A DNA stretch of 64,000 nucleotides from Anaerobaca lacustris (lineage in GTDB: Bacteria; Planctomycetota; Phycisphaerae; Sedimentisphaerales; Anaerobacaceae). The DNA lies in contig NZ_JASCXX010000001.1 of assembly GCF_030012215.1 (NCBI RefSeq), forward strand, positions 124,001 through 188,000, read 5' to 3'. The notes beneath the pieces are model-generated. The model saw only the letters and a list, made by a program, of their open reading frames with translations. It did no database searches and was not told the DNA's origin. The translations under genes and the position numbers were made by a program. Below, piece by piece: positions 43,810 to 53,129 of the stretch; position 1 is the first letter of the stretch; every line of letters starts with the position of its first letter.

Positions 43810-46536
43810 TTATCGCTCTTTCAACCAGACGGACGAACTGAGAGGACGGCGACCGCGTCCACGGCGGCCGGGACCGTCCTGGCCGTCTTCAGCGGCGCCG
43901 GTGCCGCGATTGTCTCTGGCGTAGTTGGGGATTGCGCGGAAAGCGGAGCCGTCGGCCCACGCGCCCTCGATCGCCGTCACACCCCTGAGCAAATCATCCA
44001 TCCACTTGGCCGTCAGGGCGGACGTCGGACTCAGAACGTTGTTCAGGTCCTGATCGACGCTTTCGGCGCTGTAGATCAGCGGGCCATACCGCAGGGCCAC
44101 CTGCCCTCGGGTCGCCTCGATCTTGTCGCTGCCGCGGATTCGCTGGACCTTCATCGGCAAGGTCAGGGTGATCTCGTCTCCGGCCTGCCACGTGCGCGTA
44201 ATCACGGCATAACCATTTTCAACGGCCGGGGAGATCTTCGCCCCATTGACGGCGATGGAACTGATGCCGTCGGCTGCGGGCGCAGCGGTGTAAAGGTCGC
44301 TGACGCTGCGGTTGGGCGTGCGAATCTTGACGCTGAAGCTCCGGGGGGCGGCGGGGCGAACGGAGATGGACACCTCGCCGGACCAGGGATAGTCGGTCTT
44401 CTGGACCATCTCCACGTCGGTGCCCGCGACGCCCTCGATCGTCACGGTGCTGCCGATGAACAGGTTCACGTAGATGCTGTCGTCGCTCGTGACGTAGGTC
44501 CAGGTGGGCAGCATCAGCAGGGTTCGGGGGATATTGCCGACGCAGCAGGGGCAGACGTGCCAGTCGTAGCGCGGACCGTACGAATCGAGCGGGTTCTGAT
44601 AATAGAAGTTCTTCGCGTCGAGATCGACCGAGCCGAGCAGGGCGTTGTAGAGCGTCTCTTCGTAGAGGTCGGCGAAGCGTGCGTCGTGGTAGGTCATGTT
44701 GAGCTTGTGCTGGAAGAAGATCAGGCCGCAGCTCGAACAGGATTCGCAGTAGGCGTTGTGGCGCAGCGAATAGTCCGGGCCGAATCCCTCGGAGGTCTCG
44801 CCACTGCCGATGCCGCCCGTCACATAGTACTTGCGGTTGACCATATTGTCCCAGAGGCTCATGACCGCGCTGTGATAGTCGATGTCACCGGTTTCCATTG
44901 CGACGTCGGCCATGCCCGCGTAAGAATACGATGCTCGAACAGCGTGTCCGACCGCCTCGTACTGTTGGATCACCGGAACGTGGCTCTGATCGTATTCCGA
45001 GCCGTCCTTGCGGCAGTCCAGGAGGAACTTGGCCAGTTGGATGTACCTGTCGCCGGCGCCCTGTCCCTCGGTGTCGTTGACGAATCGGCCGAATCGAACC
45101 AGAGCGATCTCCATCGCCTGGTGGCCGTCGTACCATTCCTTTTTCGGGGGCGGGCCGATATTGGCGTCCCAACAGTCGGCGAGTTTCTTGGCCGCGTTGT
45201 AAAGGCGCAGGTCCCGGCCCTTGGTGAGGTTGTGGTGGGCCACCGCGGCTTCGAGGAAGTAGCCCGCGACGTAGCCTTCGTGGTCGGCGCGATGTCTCGG
45301 CGACCAGCGCTGGCGGTCGCTGAGCGTATAGACGGTCTGGATGTAGCCGTCCGGCTCCTGGGCGGCCAAAACCTTCGGAATCCAGTCCTCCAGCGTGCCC
45401 TTCATGGCCTGCTGTGCCTCGATGATCTCCCGGTCGCCCTGTGGATCGACCATCAGGGCCACGCAGATCGATTCGATCGTGTTGTAGACCCAGGCGTTGG
45501 AGAAGACGTAGCCCCGGTGCCGGCCGTGGGGCTTGCCCGCCAGCTTGTTGGCGGCGTCGATGAAGTTGTTGATCCCACCTTCTCTGAGGTTCGGGTCGGT
45601 GATCTTCTCGATGCAATGCGGGATCCAATTGACGATCAGGGCCTTGGCCCGGTCGTTCCACAGGCGACTGTCGATCCGGTACGGCTTGGTATCGACCAGA
45701 TGGAGATTCTCGGCCGGCGGCGGCGTCACGACCTGGACGTTCAGGGTCGACGAGCCGCTCAGCGAACCTCGGGCGGCTGTGAGCTTGAGCACGTAGTCGC
45801 CGACGGCTGAGAACGTCGCGCTGGTCGTCTCGGCGCCCGCGTCTTCGAAAACGACCGACCCAGGGCCCGACTCCTTGCTCCAGGTGACCTTCATCGGCGG
45901 CGCATTCTTCCTCGCCAGCGCCTTTGTTGTGCTCGACAGATAGGTTCTGCCGCCGAGCACGACCACGCGATCGACGCCTGCATCGACCCTGGGCGGGAAG
46001 TCGGGCGACCGGCCCGAGTCGTAGACCTTCCACTCCAGGATGCCGGTGGAGAAGGTGTCGTTCGAGTCGACCTCCAACCGGAGCTTCGACGTGCGGACCT
46101 CGTCGAAGGTCGTGGTGTTGTATCGGTCGCCTGCCACGCCCAGGCCGGAAGGATTGCTTACGGCAACGAAGGCGTCGTCGTCCCAGTACAGCAGGCGGCA
46201 GGCCTTGGGCAAGCGGACGCCCTGGCGGTCGTCCCACCAGTATACGTCGATCTTGTCTGTGCTGATCGGCTGGCTCCATTCGTACTGCACCCATTGGGTG
46301 CCCGTTCGGGGCCAGTTTCCGTACGATCCCCGGCGGTTGTCGCGCGCGCTTCGCGGATCGTACTCGTCGTTGAGTGCCGCATCGGAGGTGTCGCCGGAGA
46401 CGTAGGAACTTGACGGCTCAGCGACAACGGCCAGGTTCGCGCCGGTCGATGACTCGGCCGAGTTGTGTCCCTGGGCGAAAAGCGGGCCACCCAACGTCAG
46501 GACAAGCGATAGGGTGATGAACGTCGTTTTCCTCAT
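43810..46536 (-). CDS. GH127-like beta-L-arabinofuranosidase with N-terminal carbohydrate-binding module
   Basis: A 908-residue secreted enzyme with GGAGG before ATG 46536. After a signal peptide come an F5/8-type or discoidin-like module (~25-180) and a PKD/Ig-like module (DAGVDRVVVLGGRTYLSS to ~270). The GH127/DUF1680 catalytic region follows: NAWVYNTIESIC, EGYVAGYFLEAAVAHHN, the zinc-cysteine cluster NAYCESCSSCG (~593-603) and the second cysteine pair CPCCVGN (~661-667), which together hold the catalytic zinc and nucleophile Cys in HypBA1-type enzymes. It would remove beta-L-arabinofuranose from plant or algal glycans. The chain ends in a Gly/Arg-rich tail. Confidence 0.88.
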   Translation of the reverse strand: MRKTTFITLSLVLTLGGPLFAQGHNSAESSTGANLAVVAEPSSSYVSGDTSDAALNDEYDPRSARDNRRGSYGNWPRTGTQWVQYEWSQPISTDKIDVYWWDDRQGVRLPKACRLLYWDDDAFVAVSNPSGLGVAGDRYNTTTFDEVRTSKLRLEVDSNDTFSTGILEWKVYDSGRSPDFPPRVDAGVDRVVVLGGRTYLSSTTKALARKNAPPMKVTWSKESGPGSVVFEDAGAETTSATFSAVGDYVLKLTAARGSLSGSSTLNVQVVTPPPAENLHLVDTKPYRIDSRLWNDRAKALIVNWIPHCIEKITDPNLREGGINNFIDAANKLAGKPHGRHRGYVFSNAWVYNTIESICVALMVDPQGDREIIEAQQAMKGTLEDWIPKVLAAQEPDGYIQTVYTLSDRQRWSPRHRADHEGYVAGYFLEAAVAHHNLTKGRDLRLYNAAKKLADCWDANIGPPPKKEWYDGHQAMEIALVRFGRFVNDTEGQGAGDRYIQLAKFLLDCRKDGSEYDQSHVPVIQQYEAVGHAVRASYSYAGMADVAMETGDIDYHSAVMSLWDNMVNRKYYVTGGIGSGETSEGFGPDYSLRHNAYCESCSSCGLIFFQHKLNMTYHDARFADLYEETLYNALLGSVDLDAKNFYYQNPLDSYGPRYDWHVCPCCVGNIPRTLLMLPTWTYVTSDDSIYVNLFIGSTVTIEGVAGTDVEMVQKTDYPWSGEVSISVRPAAPRSFSVKIRTPNRSVSDLYTAAPAADGISSIAVNGAKISPAVENGYAVITRTWQAGDEITLTLPMKVQRIRGSDKIEATRGQVALRYGPLIYSAESVDQDLNNVLSPTSALTAKWMDDLLRGVTAIEGAWADGSAFRAIPNYARDNRGTGAAEDGQDGPGRRGRGRRPLSSSVWLKER

Positions 46537-46763
46537 TGCAGCCTCCAGCAGGTCATGCGTCCGCGCACGACGATTCGTGGTTGTTCGACGATATTCCCAC
46601 GTCGAATCTTAGATCAAGTCCACCGACAATTTCAAGGCTGTCTTTTCACCAATTCCCGCATGCCAAGTCGCGTGATGCCGAAGCGTTACCAGTGGCCGAC
46701 TCCGGATTCTTGCGATAGGATGATCTGCCGCTTCACGAATACTGAGAACAGAAGGAGAAGCTC

Positions 46764-48026
46764 ATGGATATGAATCGCCGTCGTTTTCTCAGATGGACGG
46801 GGCTTGCGGCCGCCGGCTCGTCCGTTTCCGGATGCAGCGGGGTCACGAGGCCGTTGCAGACCGGCCGGAAGCCATCGGGTGTCACGATGGAGGAGTTGGA
46901 CACCGCCATAGCAGGGCCGGTTCTTCAGCGTAATAGGCTCGATTTGCCCGTCGCGATCGAGTCCATTCGTCTGCTGCGAAAGGATCGGGAGTATTTCGTT
47001 CACGTCCGCTCGCGGGACGGCGCCGAAGGCATCGCGGTGACCAACGACCGCGCGGTGCAGCTTTCTGCGATTCTGAAGGAGCGGGTGATCCCGTACTTCA
47101 TCGGCAAGGACGCACGCGACCTGGAGACGCATCTTTGGGGCGTGTATCGCCATCAGAGCAACTACAAGCTTCAGGGCCTGGCGCTGTGGTGTCCCGTGGC
47201 GTGGGTGGAGTTTGCGGTGCTCGATATGCTCGGCCGTATTGCCGGCAAGTCGATGGGGGAACTGTTCGGGCCGGTGGTGCGGAGGGAGGTCCCTTACTAT
47301 GTGGCCAGCAGCCGGCGCGACAGCACGCCGCAGGAGGAGGTCGAGCACCTTCAGCAATTGATCGACGAAACCGGTGCCCGCGCCGTCAAGTACCGCGTGG
47401 GCGGGCGCATGAGTCGCAACGAGGACGCCTTACCCGGCCGCACGAAGACGCTGATCCCTCTGTCGCGCAAGGTCCTGGGCGACCGGATCGACATTCACGC
47501 CGATTCCAACAGCAGCTACGACCCGCCCGTCGCCATTGAGATCGGCCGGATGCTGGAAGAGATCCGGGCCGTCTACTTCGAGGAGCCTTGTCCTTTCGAC
47601 CATCTGGAGGATACAAAGCGCGTCGCAGATACCTTGACGATCCCCGTAGCGGGGGGCGAGCAGGAATACAGCGAGTGGCGTTTTCGCTGGACGATCGCCA
47701 ATCGCGGTGTGGATATCGTTCAGCCGGACCTGCAATACTACGGGGGGCTGGTCCGCAGCACGCGGGTCGCCCGCATGGCGGCCCTGGCGGACATGCCCAC
47801 CACCGTGCACATTTCCGGCGGCTTCGGTTTCGTCTACATGCTGCACTTCGCTTCGTACGTGCCCGATGTCGGCCGCTATCAGGAGTACAAGAAGGGCATC
47901 GAGAAATACGCCGGCTGGTTCGACCCGCCCCTGAAAGCCGCCAACGGCGCCATGGCCGTGCCGACCGGCCCCGGCGTCGGCATTGTCAACATCGCCGACG
48001 TGCTCGAAGACGCCCAGGAAGTCTGA
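46764..48026 (+). CDS. Exported enolase-superfamily (mandelate racemase-like) enzyme
   Basis: A 420-residue protein with AAGGAG six bases before ATG. The N-terminus is a twin-arginine-like signal (NRRRFLRWTGLAAAGSSVSGCSG) with a possible lipid Cys. The barrel domain shows the metal ligands DIHADSNSSY, YFEEPCPF and VAGGEQE, a general-base region AVKYRVGG and HISGGFGF. Members abstract a proton alpha to a carboxylate, as in sugar-acid dehydratases and epimerases. The usual KxK base motif is altered to KYR, so the specificity is uncertain. Its neighbourhood of Gfo/Idh/MocA and GH127 genes suggests carbohydrate acid metabolism outside the cytoplasm. Confidence 0.88.
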   Translation: MDMNRRRFLRWTGLAAAGSSVSGCSGVTRPLQTGRKPSGVTMEELDTAIAGPVLQRNRLDLPVAIESIRLLRKDREYFVHVRSRDGAEGIAVTNDRAVQLSAILKERVIPYFIGKDARDLETHLWGVYRHQSNYKLQGLALWCPVAWVEFAVLDMLGRIAGKSMGELFGPVVRREVPYYVASSRRDSTPQEEVEHLQQLIDETGARAVKYRVGGRMSRNEDALPGRTKTLIPLSRKVLGDRIDIHADSNSSYDPPVAIEIGRMLEEIRAVYFEEPCPFDHLEDTKRVADTLTIPVAGGEQEYSEWRFRWTIANRGVDIVQPDLQYYGGLVRSTRVARMAALADMPTTVHISGGFGFVYMLHFASYVPDVGRYQEYKKGIEKYAGWFDPPLKAANGAMAVPTGPGVGIVNIADVLEDAQEV

Positions 48027-48062
48027 CCTGGCGCGACCTGGTCTTCCATGCAGGTAATGAAA

Positions 48063-48090
48063 AAGGTGTCCGACCTGAGTCGGACACCTT
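48063..48090. terminator. Bidirectional terminator between convergent genes
   Basis: A perfect 12-bp stem AAGGTGTCCGAC/GTCGGACACCTT encloses CTGA. It lies 36 bases after the enolase-superfamily stop and 33 bases before the stop of the convergent oxidoreductase, and is flanked by A and T runs (TGAAAAAGG, CACCTTCG). It is placed to end transcripts from both sides. Confidence 0.8.
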
Positions 48091-48123
48091 CGCGGACGTT
48101 TCACGCGTGTTGCCGAATTGGCC

Positions 48124-49485
48124 TCAGATTTCGGTCCATTGGCCGGGGATGGGGACGGGGAACCAGCCGTCGGCGTCGGCCTTGACGGGAGGCGGGCTGT
48201 CGTAGTCCAGGTCGTCGAGGTAATCGCAGAACTGGAATCGCGACTTCATCATATCGTCCCACGTAATGGTCTGGCCCGTATGGCAGGCGGCGCGGCCCAT
48301 GCAGGAGGTGAGGTCCGAATAGACGGCGCGCTTGGTCTCGTTGTGCGGCCGATCGTTGCGGATGTTGTCGATGAAGACGTTCCACTCGTACTGCCACGGG
48401 CTGTAGCGGTCTCTCGTGGGCGTCCAGGCGATGTTGCCCTTCTCGATCCGCTGGTCCTTGAACATATGGACGGTGGCGGCGTGGACGTCGCCGGAGAACT
48501 GCGCGGCGCACTTGGTCCCATGAATGAAGGTGGCGAACTCGCTGCGGCAGTGGTTCATCCGACGGAACCCGCAGAACGCCTTGGTCCCGTCGGCGAAGGT
48601 GTACTCCATCGAATAGACGTCGATGTTCTGCCCACGGTCCTGGCTGCGCGGCACGCGGCCGCCGAGACCTTCGGCCCGGACGGGCCAGGCGTCCTTGATC
48701 CAGCAGCACTCGTCGATCTGGTGGATCAGGTTATCGACCATGTGGCCCGAGCCGATCCAGTACAACTGGGCCCGGCCGAATTCGAGCTGGCGCATGAGCT
48801 TGTTGGCGTTTTCGCCCTGGTTGCCCAGCCATCCGGCGCCGCCGAGTCGGTTGGCGCGGATCAGGGGGATCTCGCCCATCTCGCCGTTGCGGATCTTCTC
48901 GATCAGCGCCTGGCGGGCGGGCGAATGGCGGCACTGCACGCCGGCCAGCACCTTGACGCCCTTACGATCCGCCTCTTCGCCGGCGCGGAGCAGGCGATGC
49001 AGGCCGCCCGGATCGGAGGCGAAGGGTTTTTCCATGAAGACGTTGATGCCCTTCTTGATGGCGTACTCGACGTGGAGCGGTCGGATGTAGGATCGCGTGG
49101 TGCACATCGCCACATCGCCCGGCCGGAGGATGTCGATGGCCTTCTGGTAGCCCTTGAAGCCGATAAATTTGCGGTCATCGGGCACGTCGATGCGGTCGCC
49201 GAACTGCTCCTTCAGCGACTTGTATGCTGCGGCCATGCGGCTTTCCACGACATCGGCCATGGCATAGAGCTTGATGGGGCCGCCGTCGGGCACGCCGAGG
49301 GCGTCGCCGACGGCACCCGTGCCGCGTCCGCCGCAGCCGAGCAGCGCCAGGCGGATCGTGTTGTCTTCGCTGGCAAACGCAGCCGGCGAGAGGCCCCCCA
49401 GCACGGCGGCTCCCGCTGCGAGCGAGCCCGTGGCCTGGAGAAACTGTCTGCGATTGACGTTGGAATTGCTGACGGGCTGAGTCAT
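48124..49485 (-). CDS. Tat-exported Gfo/Idh/MocA-family oxidoreductase
   Basis: A 453-residue protein with GAGGAGA six bases before ATG. The twin-arginine signal NRRQFLQATGSLAAGAAVLGG is clear. The Rossmann motif LALLGCGGRGTGAVGDALG begins near residue 46 and the family EKP motif is in NVFMEKPFASD near 149. The substrate domain carries DNLIHQIDECCWIKDAWPV, close to the equivalent segment of the 28670-30010 copy (WLIHNLDVCCWCKDAWP), so the two are paralogues of one subfamily. The substrate is unknown; an exported sugar oxidoreductase is the likely class. Confidence 0.9.
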   Translation of the reverse strand: MTQPVSNSNVNRRQFLQATGSLAAGAAVLGGLSPAAFASEDNTIRLALLGCGGRGTGAVGDALGVPDGGPIKLYAMADVVESRMAAAYKSLKEQFGDRIDVPDDRKFIGFKGYQKAIDILRPGDVAMCTTRSYIRPLHVEYAIKKGINVFMEKPFASDPGGLHRLLRAGEEADRKGVKVLAGVQCRHSPARQALIEKIRNGEMGEIPLIRANRLGGAGWLGNQGENANKLMRQLEFGRAQLYWIGSGHMVDNLIHQIDECCWIKDAWPVRAEGLGGRVPRSQDRGQNIDVYSMEYTFADGTKAFCGFRRMNHCRSEFATFIHGTKCAAQFSGDVHAATVHMFKDQRIEKGNIAWTPTRDRYSPWQYEWNVFIDNIRNDRPHNETKRAVYSDLTSCMGRAACHTGQTITWDDMMKSRFQFCDYLDDLDYDSPPPVKADADGWFPVPIPGQWTEI

Positions 49486-49703
49486 GGCGGTCTCCTCGAT
49501 AGACGGTCAAACGATTAGAGGTTTTCCTTCCTGGGATACGCGGAAAGACGATATGTCCGAAAGCGGGTGGGCGGGCGATGCGTCAAATCAATCGTATCGA
49601 TCATAGCGACCCCAAGTGTAGTCTTCGCCGGGGTCAGACGCAAGCGAAGAATCCTCCTTGCTTCGGCGGATCGCGCCCCTTGGACTACGGCCGGCGGGAT
49701 TCG
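49486..49703. other. Intergenic region upstream of the prfB promoter
   Basis: No gene is supported. The sequence is a divergent control region between the oxidoreductase and prfB; only the prfB promoter at 49704-49732 is recognisable. Confidence 0.5.
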
Positions 49704-49732
49704 TTGCATTCTGACGCCGGATGTGGTATAAG
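49704..49732 (+). promoter_or_regulatory. Promoter of the prfB operon
   Basis: TTGCAT (49704-49709) and TATAAG (49727-49732) stand 17 bases apart, about 90 bases before the prfB start. This is a good vegetative sigma-type promoter for prfB, pepA, folE and the genes behind them. Confidence 0.6.
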
Positions 49733-49824
49733 GCCTTATCAAACAGCGGATTGCAGATCGTGGATTTCCGATTCGCCTGTGGGGCTGTGCTCTGGCATGT
49801 TGGAATGACCCATTGGGAGGTTTT

Positions 49825-50947
49825 ATGGAAGTAGCGGAACTGAAAGGTTTGATCGGCGAGCTTGAGGCCCGAGTCGTGAAGATTCGGGACTGGCTTTGAC
49901 TTGCCCGGCAAGAGGGCGCAATTAGACCAGTTGGAGCAGCAGATGTCTCGCGAGGGCTTCTGGGACAACCCGGAAGCCGCCCAGCGCACGACCGGCCAGC
50001 TCAGCACGCTCAAGGCGGTGGTCGAGCCGGTCGAGGAGTTGCAGCGTGAGGTGGCGGACCTGAGCGAGTTGTATCAACTGGCGGCTGAAGAAGGTGACGG
50101 CGACGAGCTGGAGCAGTTGGAGGAGGACGTCGATTCGCTGATGCGCCGCTGCGACAAGATCGAGCTGGCGGGCCTGCTGTCGCGTCCGGAGGACACGAAG
50201 AACTGCTTCATCAGCATCCACGCCGGGGCGGGAGGCACCGAAAGCTGCGATTGGGCGAACATGCTGCTGCGCATGTACACGCGTTTTTTCGATGCCAACC
50301 GCTTCAAGTACGAGGAGTTGGACCTCGTGCCGGGCGAAGAGGCCGGAATCCGCTCGGTGACGTTGCGAGTGATCGGGCCGTTCGCGTTCGGCAAGCTCTC
50401 GTGCGAGGTGGGTGTCCATCGGCTCGTGCGCATCAGCCCGTTCGACTCCCAGAAACGCCGCCACACGAGCTTTGCCGCCGTCGATTGCACGCCTGAGTTC
50501 GACGAGGATATCGAGATCGAGATCAGCGAGGAAGATATTCGTATCGATACCTATCGTGCCGGCGGGGCGGGCGGCCAGCATGTGAACAAGGTCAGTTCGG
50601 CGGTGCGCATCACGCACCTGCCGACCGGCCTGGTCGTGCAGTGCCAGAACGAGCGGAGCCAGCACAAGAACAAGGCCCAGGCCATGAAGGTGCTCAAGGG
50701 CCGGCTCTACATGCTCGAGCAGCAGAAGCGCGATGCCGAGGTGGCCAGGCTCTACGGCGACAAGGGCGAAATCGCGTGGGGCAACCAGATTCGCAGCTAT
50801 GTGCTGCAACCCTATCAGATGGTCAAGGACCATCGTACGAACTACCAGACGGGCAACGTCGAGGCCGTGCTGGACGGCGACCTGGATGCGCTCATCGAGA
50901 GCTTCCTGCGGCACCGGGTCAAGGACAACAAGACGAAGACCGCGTAG
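49825..50947 (+). CDS. prfB: Peptide chain release factor 2, with programmed +1 frameshift
   Basis: Translation starts at ATG 49825 (GGGAGG five bases upstream). After 24 codons it meets CTT-TGA at 49894-49899; shifting +1 onto GAC gives LDLPGKRAQLDQLEQQM and a full RF2 of about 373 residues. The RF2 anticodon-like region and the peptidyl-hydrolysis motif GGAGGQHVNKVSSAVR (reaching RAGGAGGQH) are present. RF2 reads UGA and UAA, so the in-frame UGA makes the gene self-regulating: low RF2 favours the shift. The Shine-Dalgarno-like stimulator found in Escherichia coli is weak here (TTCGGGAC), which is unusual. Confidence 0.95.
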
Positions 50948-50959
50948 AAAGTGAAGAGA

Positions 50960-52492
50960 ATGAAACAGATTATTGCGGTGGACATCAAGACGCGCAAGGT
51001 TGAGCCGGCCCGGTGCAAGACGGATATGCTCGTTGTCGGGCGGTTTTCGGACGGTGTCTCGCTCGACAAGGTCGGCAAGGCCCTGGATGAGAAGCTGGGT
51101 GGAGCGATCGCTCGGCTGGCCAAGCTGGGCGACTTCGTCGGCAAGGCCGGGACCAGCGCGATCGTTTACGGCGACGGCAAGCTCCCGGCGCAGCGCGTGA
51201 TGCTGATCGGCCTGGGCGAGCCGAAGAAGGCCACGCTCGATACGATCCGTAAGGCCGCGGCGACCGCCGCCAACCAGGCCGTCAACATGAAGATCCAGAC
51301 GCTGTCGCTGGCCCTGCACCAGGCGGCACAAGGCAAGTTCGACACGGTGGGGATGGGCAAGGCGATGGCCGAAGGGGCGTATTTCGGCAGCTATCGCTAC
51401 GATGAATTCATCACCGAGAGCCAGAACGGGCGGCGCAACGCGCTGAAGGTCGAGGTCGTGGACGCCGAAGCCGGCTCCATCAAGACGCTGAACAAGGGGC
51501 TTGCCGCCGGAGCGGTCATCGGCCGTGCCCAGAGCTACGCCAGGACCATCGCCAACCGGCCGGGTAACGTCATCACCCCCTCGACGCTGGCCAGGGCGGC
51601 TGTGGAGATGGCTCGGGGCACCAAAGGGCTCCAATGCACTGTCTTCGACGCTCGGCATCTCAAGACCAAGAGGATGGGGGGCATCCTGGCCGTCGGCGCC
51701 GGATCGAAGAACGAGCCAAGACTCATCATTCTCAAGTATACCCCTGCGAAGACGCCGGCCAAGGGATCGCCGCGAGTGGCGCTGGTGGGCAAGGCGGTCA
51801 CGTTCGATTCGGGCGGCATCAGCATCAAGCCGTCAGCCGACATGGACCAGATGAAGCTGGACAAGAGCGGGGGAATCGCGGTGCTGGCGGCGATGAAGGC
51901 GGTGGCCGAACTGGGGCTGCCGGTGAACGTCTGGGGTCTGATCCCGTCGGCGGAGAATCTGCCGAGCGGATCGAGCTATCGGCCCGGCGACATCGTCACC
52001 ACGTACAGCGGCAAGACTGTGGAAATCCTCAACACCGACGCCGAGGGACGGATGATCCTCTGTGACGCTCTGGCCTATGCGGCCAAGCAGAAGTTCGAAA
52101 CGATCATCGACATCGCCACGCTGACCGGTGCGTGCATGGTGGCGCTCGGCCAGTACAAAGCCGGCCTGATGAGCAACGACGACGATCTGATCGAGATGCT
52201 TCGCAAGGCGTCCGAGGACAGCGGCGAAAACGTCTGGCACCTGCCCAGCGGCGACGAGTATGCCGACGAGATGAAGAGCAAGATCGCTGATCTGCGTAAT
52301 ACCGGCGGGCGGTGGGGCGGGGCCTGTACGGCGGCCGCCTTCCTGCGGCAGTTCGTCGGCGAAACGAAATGGGCCCACCTGGACATTGCGGGGATGGACA
52401 TCCTGCAGAAGGGAACCGACTACGCCGCCCCGGGCTCGACCGGCTTCGGCGTGCGGCTGCTCGTAACCTATTTGATGAATCTCACCACGTAG
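50960..52492 (+). CDS. pepA: Leucyl aminopeptidase (M17)
   Basis: A 510-residue cytosolic aminopeptidase; ATG 50960 is preferred over the GTG three codons earlier. The C-terminal M17 domain has ALVGKAVTFDSGGISIKPS, with metal-binding Lys and Asp (about 275-293), and the signature NTDAEGRMILCDAL near 358-371. It releases N-terminal Leu and other residues during peptide turnover, and PepA can also bind DNA in some bacteria. It lies 12 bases after prfB, in the same transcript. Confidence 0.95.
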   Translation: MKQIIAVDIKTRKVEPARCKTDMLVVGRFSDGVSLDKVGKALDEKLGGAIARLAKLGDFVGKAGTSAIVYGDGKLPAQRVMLIGLGEPKKATLDTIRKAAATAANQAVNMKIQTLSLALHQAAQGKFDTVGMGKAMAEGAYFGSYRYDEFITESQNGRRNALKVEVVDAEAGSIKTLNKGLAAGAVIGRAQSYARTIANRPGNVITPSTLARAAVEMARGTKGLQCTVFDARHLKTKRMGGILAVGAGSKNEPRLIILKYTPAKTPAKGSPRVALVGKAVTFDSGGISIKPSADMDQMKLDKSGGIAVLAAMKAVAELGLPVNVWGLIPSAENLPSGSSYRPGDIVTTYSGKTVEILNTDAEGRMILCDALAYAAKQKFETIIDIATLTGACMVALGQYKAGLMSNDDDLIEMLRKASEDSGENVWHLPSGDEYADEMKSKIADLRNTGGRWGGACTAAAFLRQFVGETKWAHLDIAGMDILQKGTDYAAPGSTGFGVRLLVTYLMNLTT

Positions 52493-52533
52493 GGGCGACG
52501 CATGCGTTGCCCTCATGACTTGGATGGCTGTGG

Positions 52534-53118
52534 ATGGCAAAGAAAGTGCAGAAGGTTGATCAGGAACGGATCCGCAACGCGGTGCGTGAGATACTGCTGG
52601 CCGTGGGCGAAGACGTGGATCGCGAAGGGCTCCAGAAGACCCCCGACCGCGTGGCGCGGATGTACGCCGAGTTGCTGAGCGGGATGTACGAAGACCCGAA
52701 CGTGCACCTGCGCAGCGTCTTCACGGAAGAGTACGATGAAATCGTCCTGCTCCGCGACATTCCCTTCTATTCAGTCTGCGAACACCATCTGTTGCCATTC
52801 ATCGGCAAGGCCCACGTGGCGTATCTGCCGACCGGCAAGGTCCTGGGTGTCAGCAAGCTGGCGCGGATCGTCGATTGCTACGCGCATCGCCTGCACACGC
52901 AGGAGCGGCTGACGGGCCAGATCGCCGATGTCCTGATGCGGAGCCTCAAGCCCCAGGGCGTGGCAGTCGTTCTTCAGGCCTCGCACAGTTGCATGACGAT
53001 TCGCGGGATCAAGAAGCCCGGCTCGCTCATGGTGACCTCGGCGCTGCGCGGGATCTTCAAGAAGGACGCGCGCAGCCGCAACGAGGTGCTGAGTCTGATG
53101 CACCAGGGTACGGCGTAG
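52534..53118 (+). CDS. folE: GTP cyclohydrolase I
   Basis: A 194-residue enzyme of normal length. Zinc ligands are Cys82 and His85 in [10 protein letters not shown] and Cys153 in SHSCMTIRG. It converts GTP to dihydroneopterin triphosphate, the first step to folate, biopterin and (through QueD) queuosine. The next gene, 11 bases on, encodes a PTPS-fold protein that would use the same product, so the pair makes a coherent pterin branch. Confidence 0.96.
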   Translation: MAKKVQKVDQERIRNAVREILLAVGEDVDREGLQKTPDRVARMYAELLSGMYEDPNVHLRSVFTEEYDEIVLLRDIPFYSVCEHHLLPFIGKAHVAYLPTGKVLGVSKLARIVDCYAHRLHTQERLTGQIADVLMRSLKPQGVAVVLQASHSCMTIRGIKKPGSLMVTSALRGIFKKDARSRNEVLSLMHQGTA

Positions 53119-53129
53119 AGGAGCGACGC

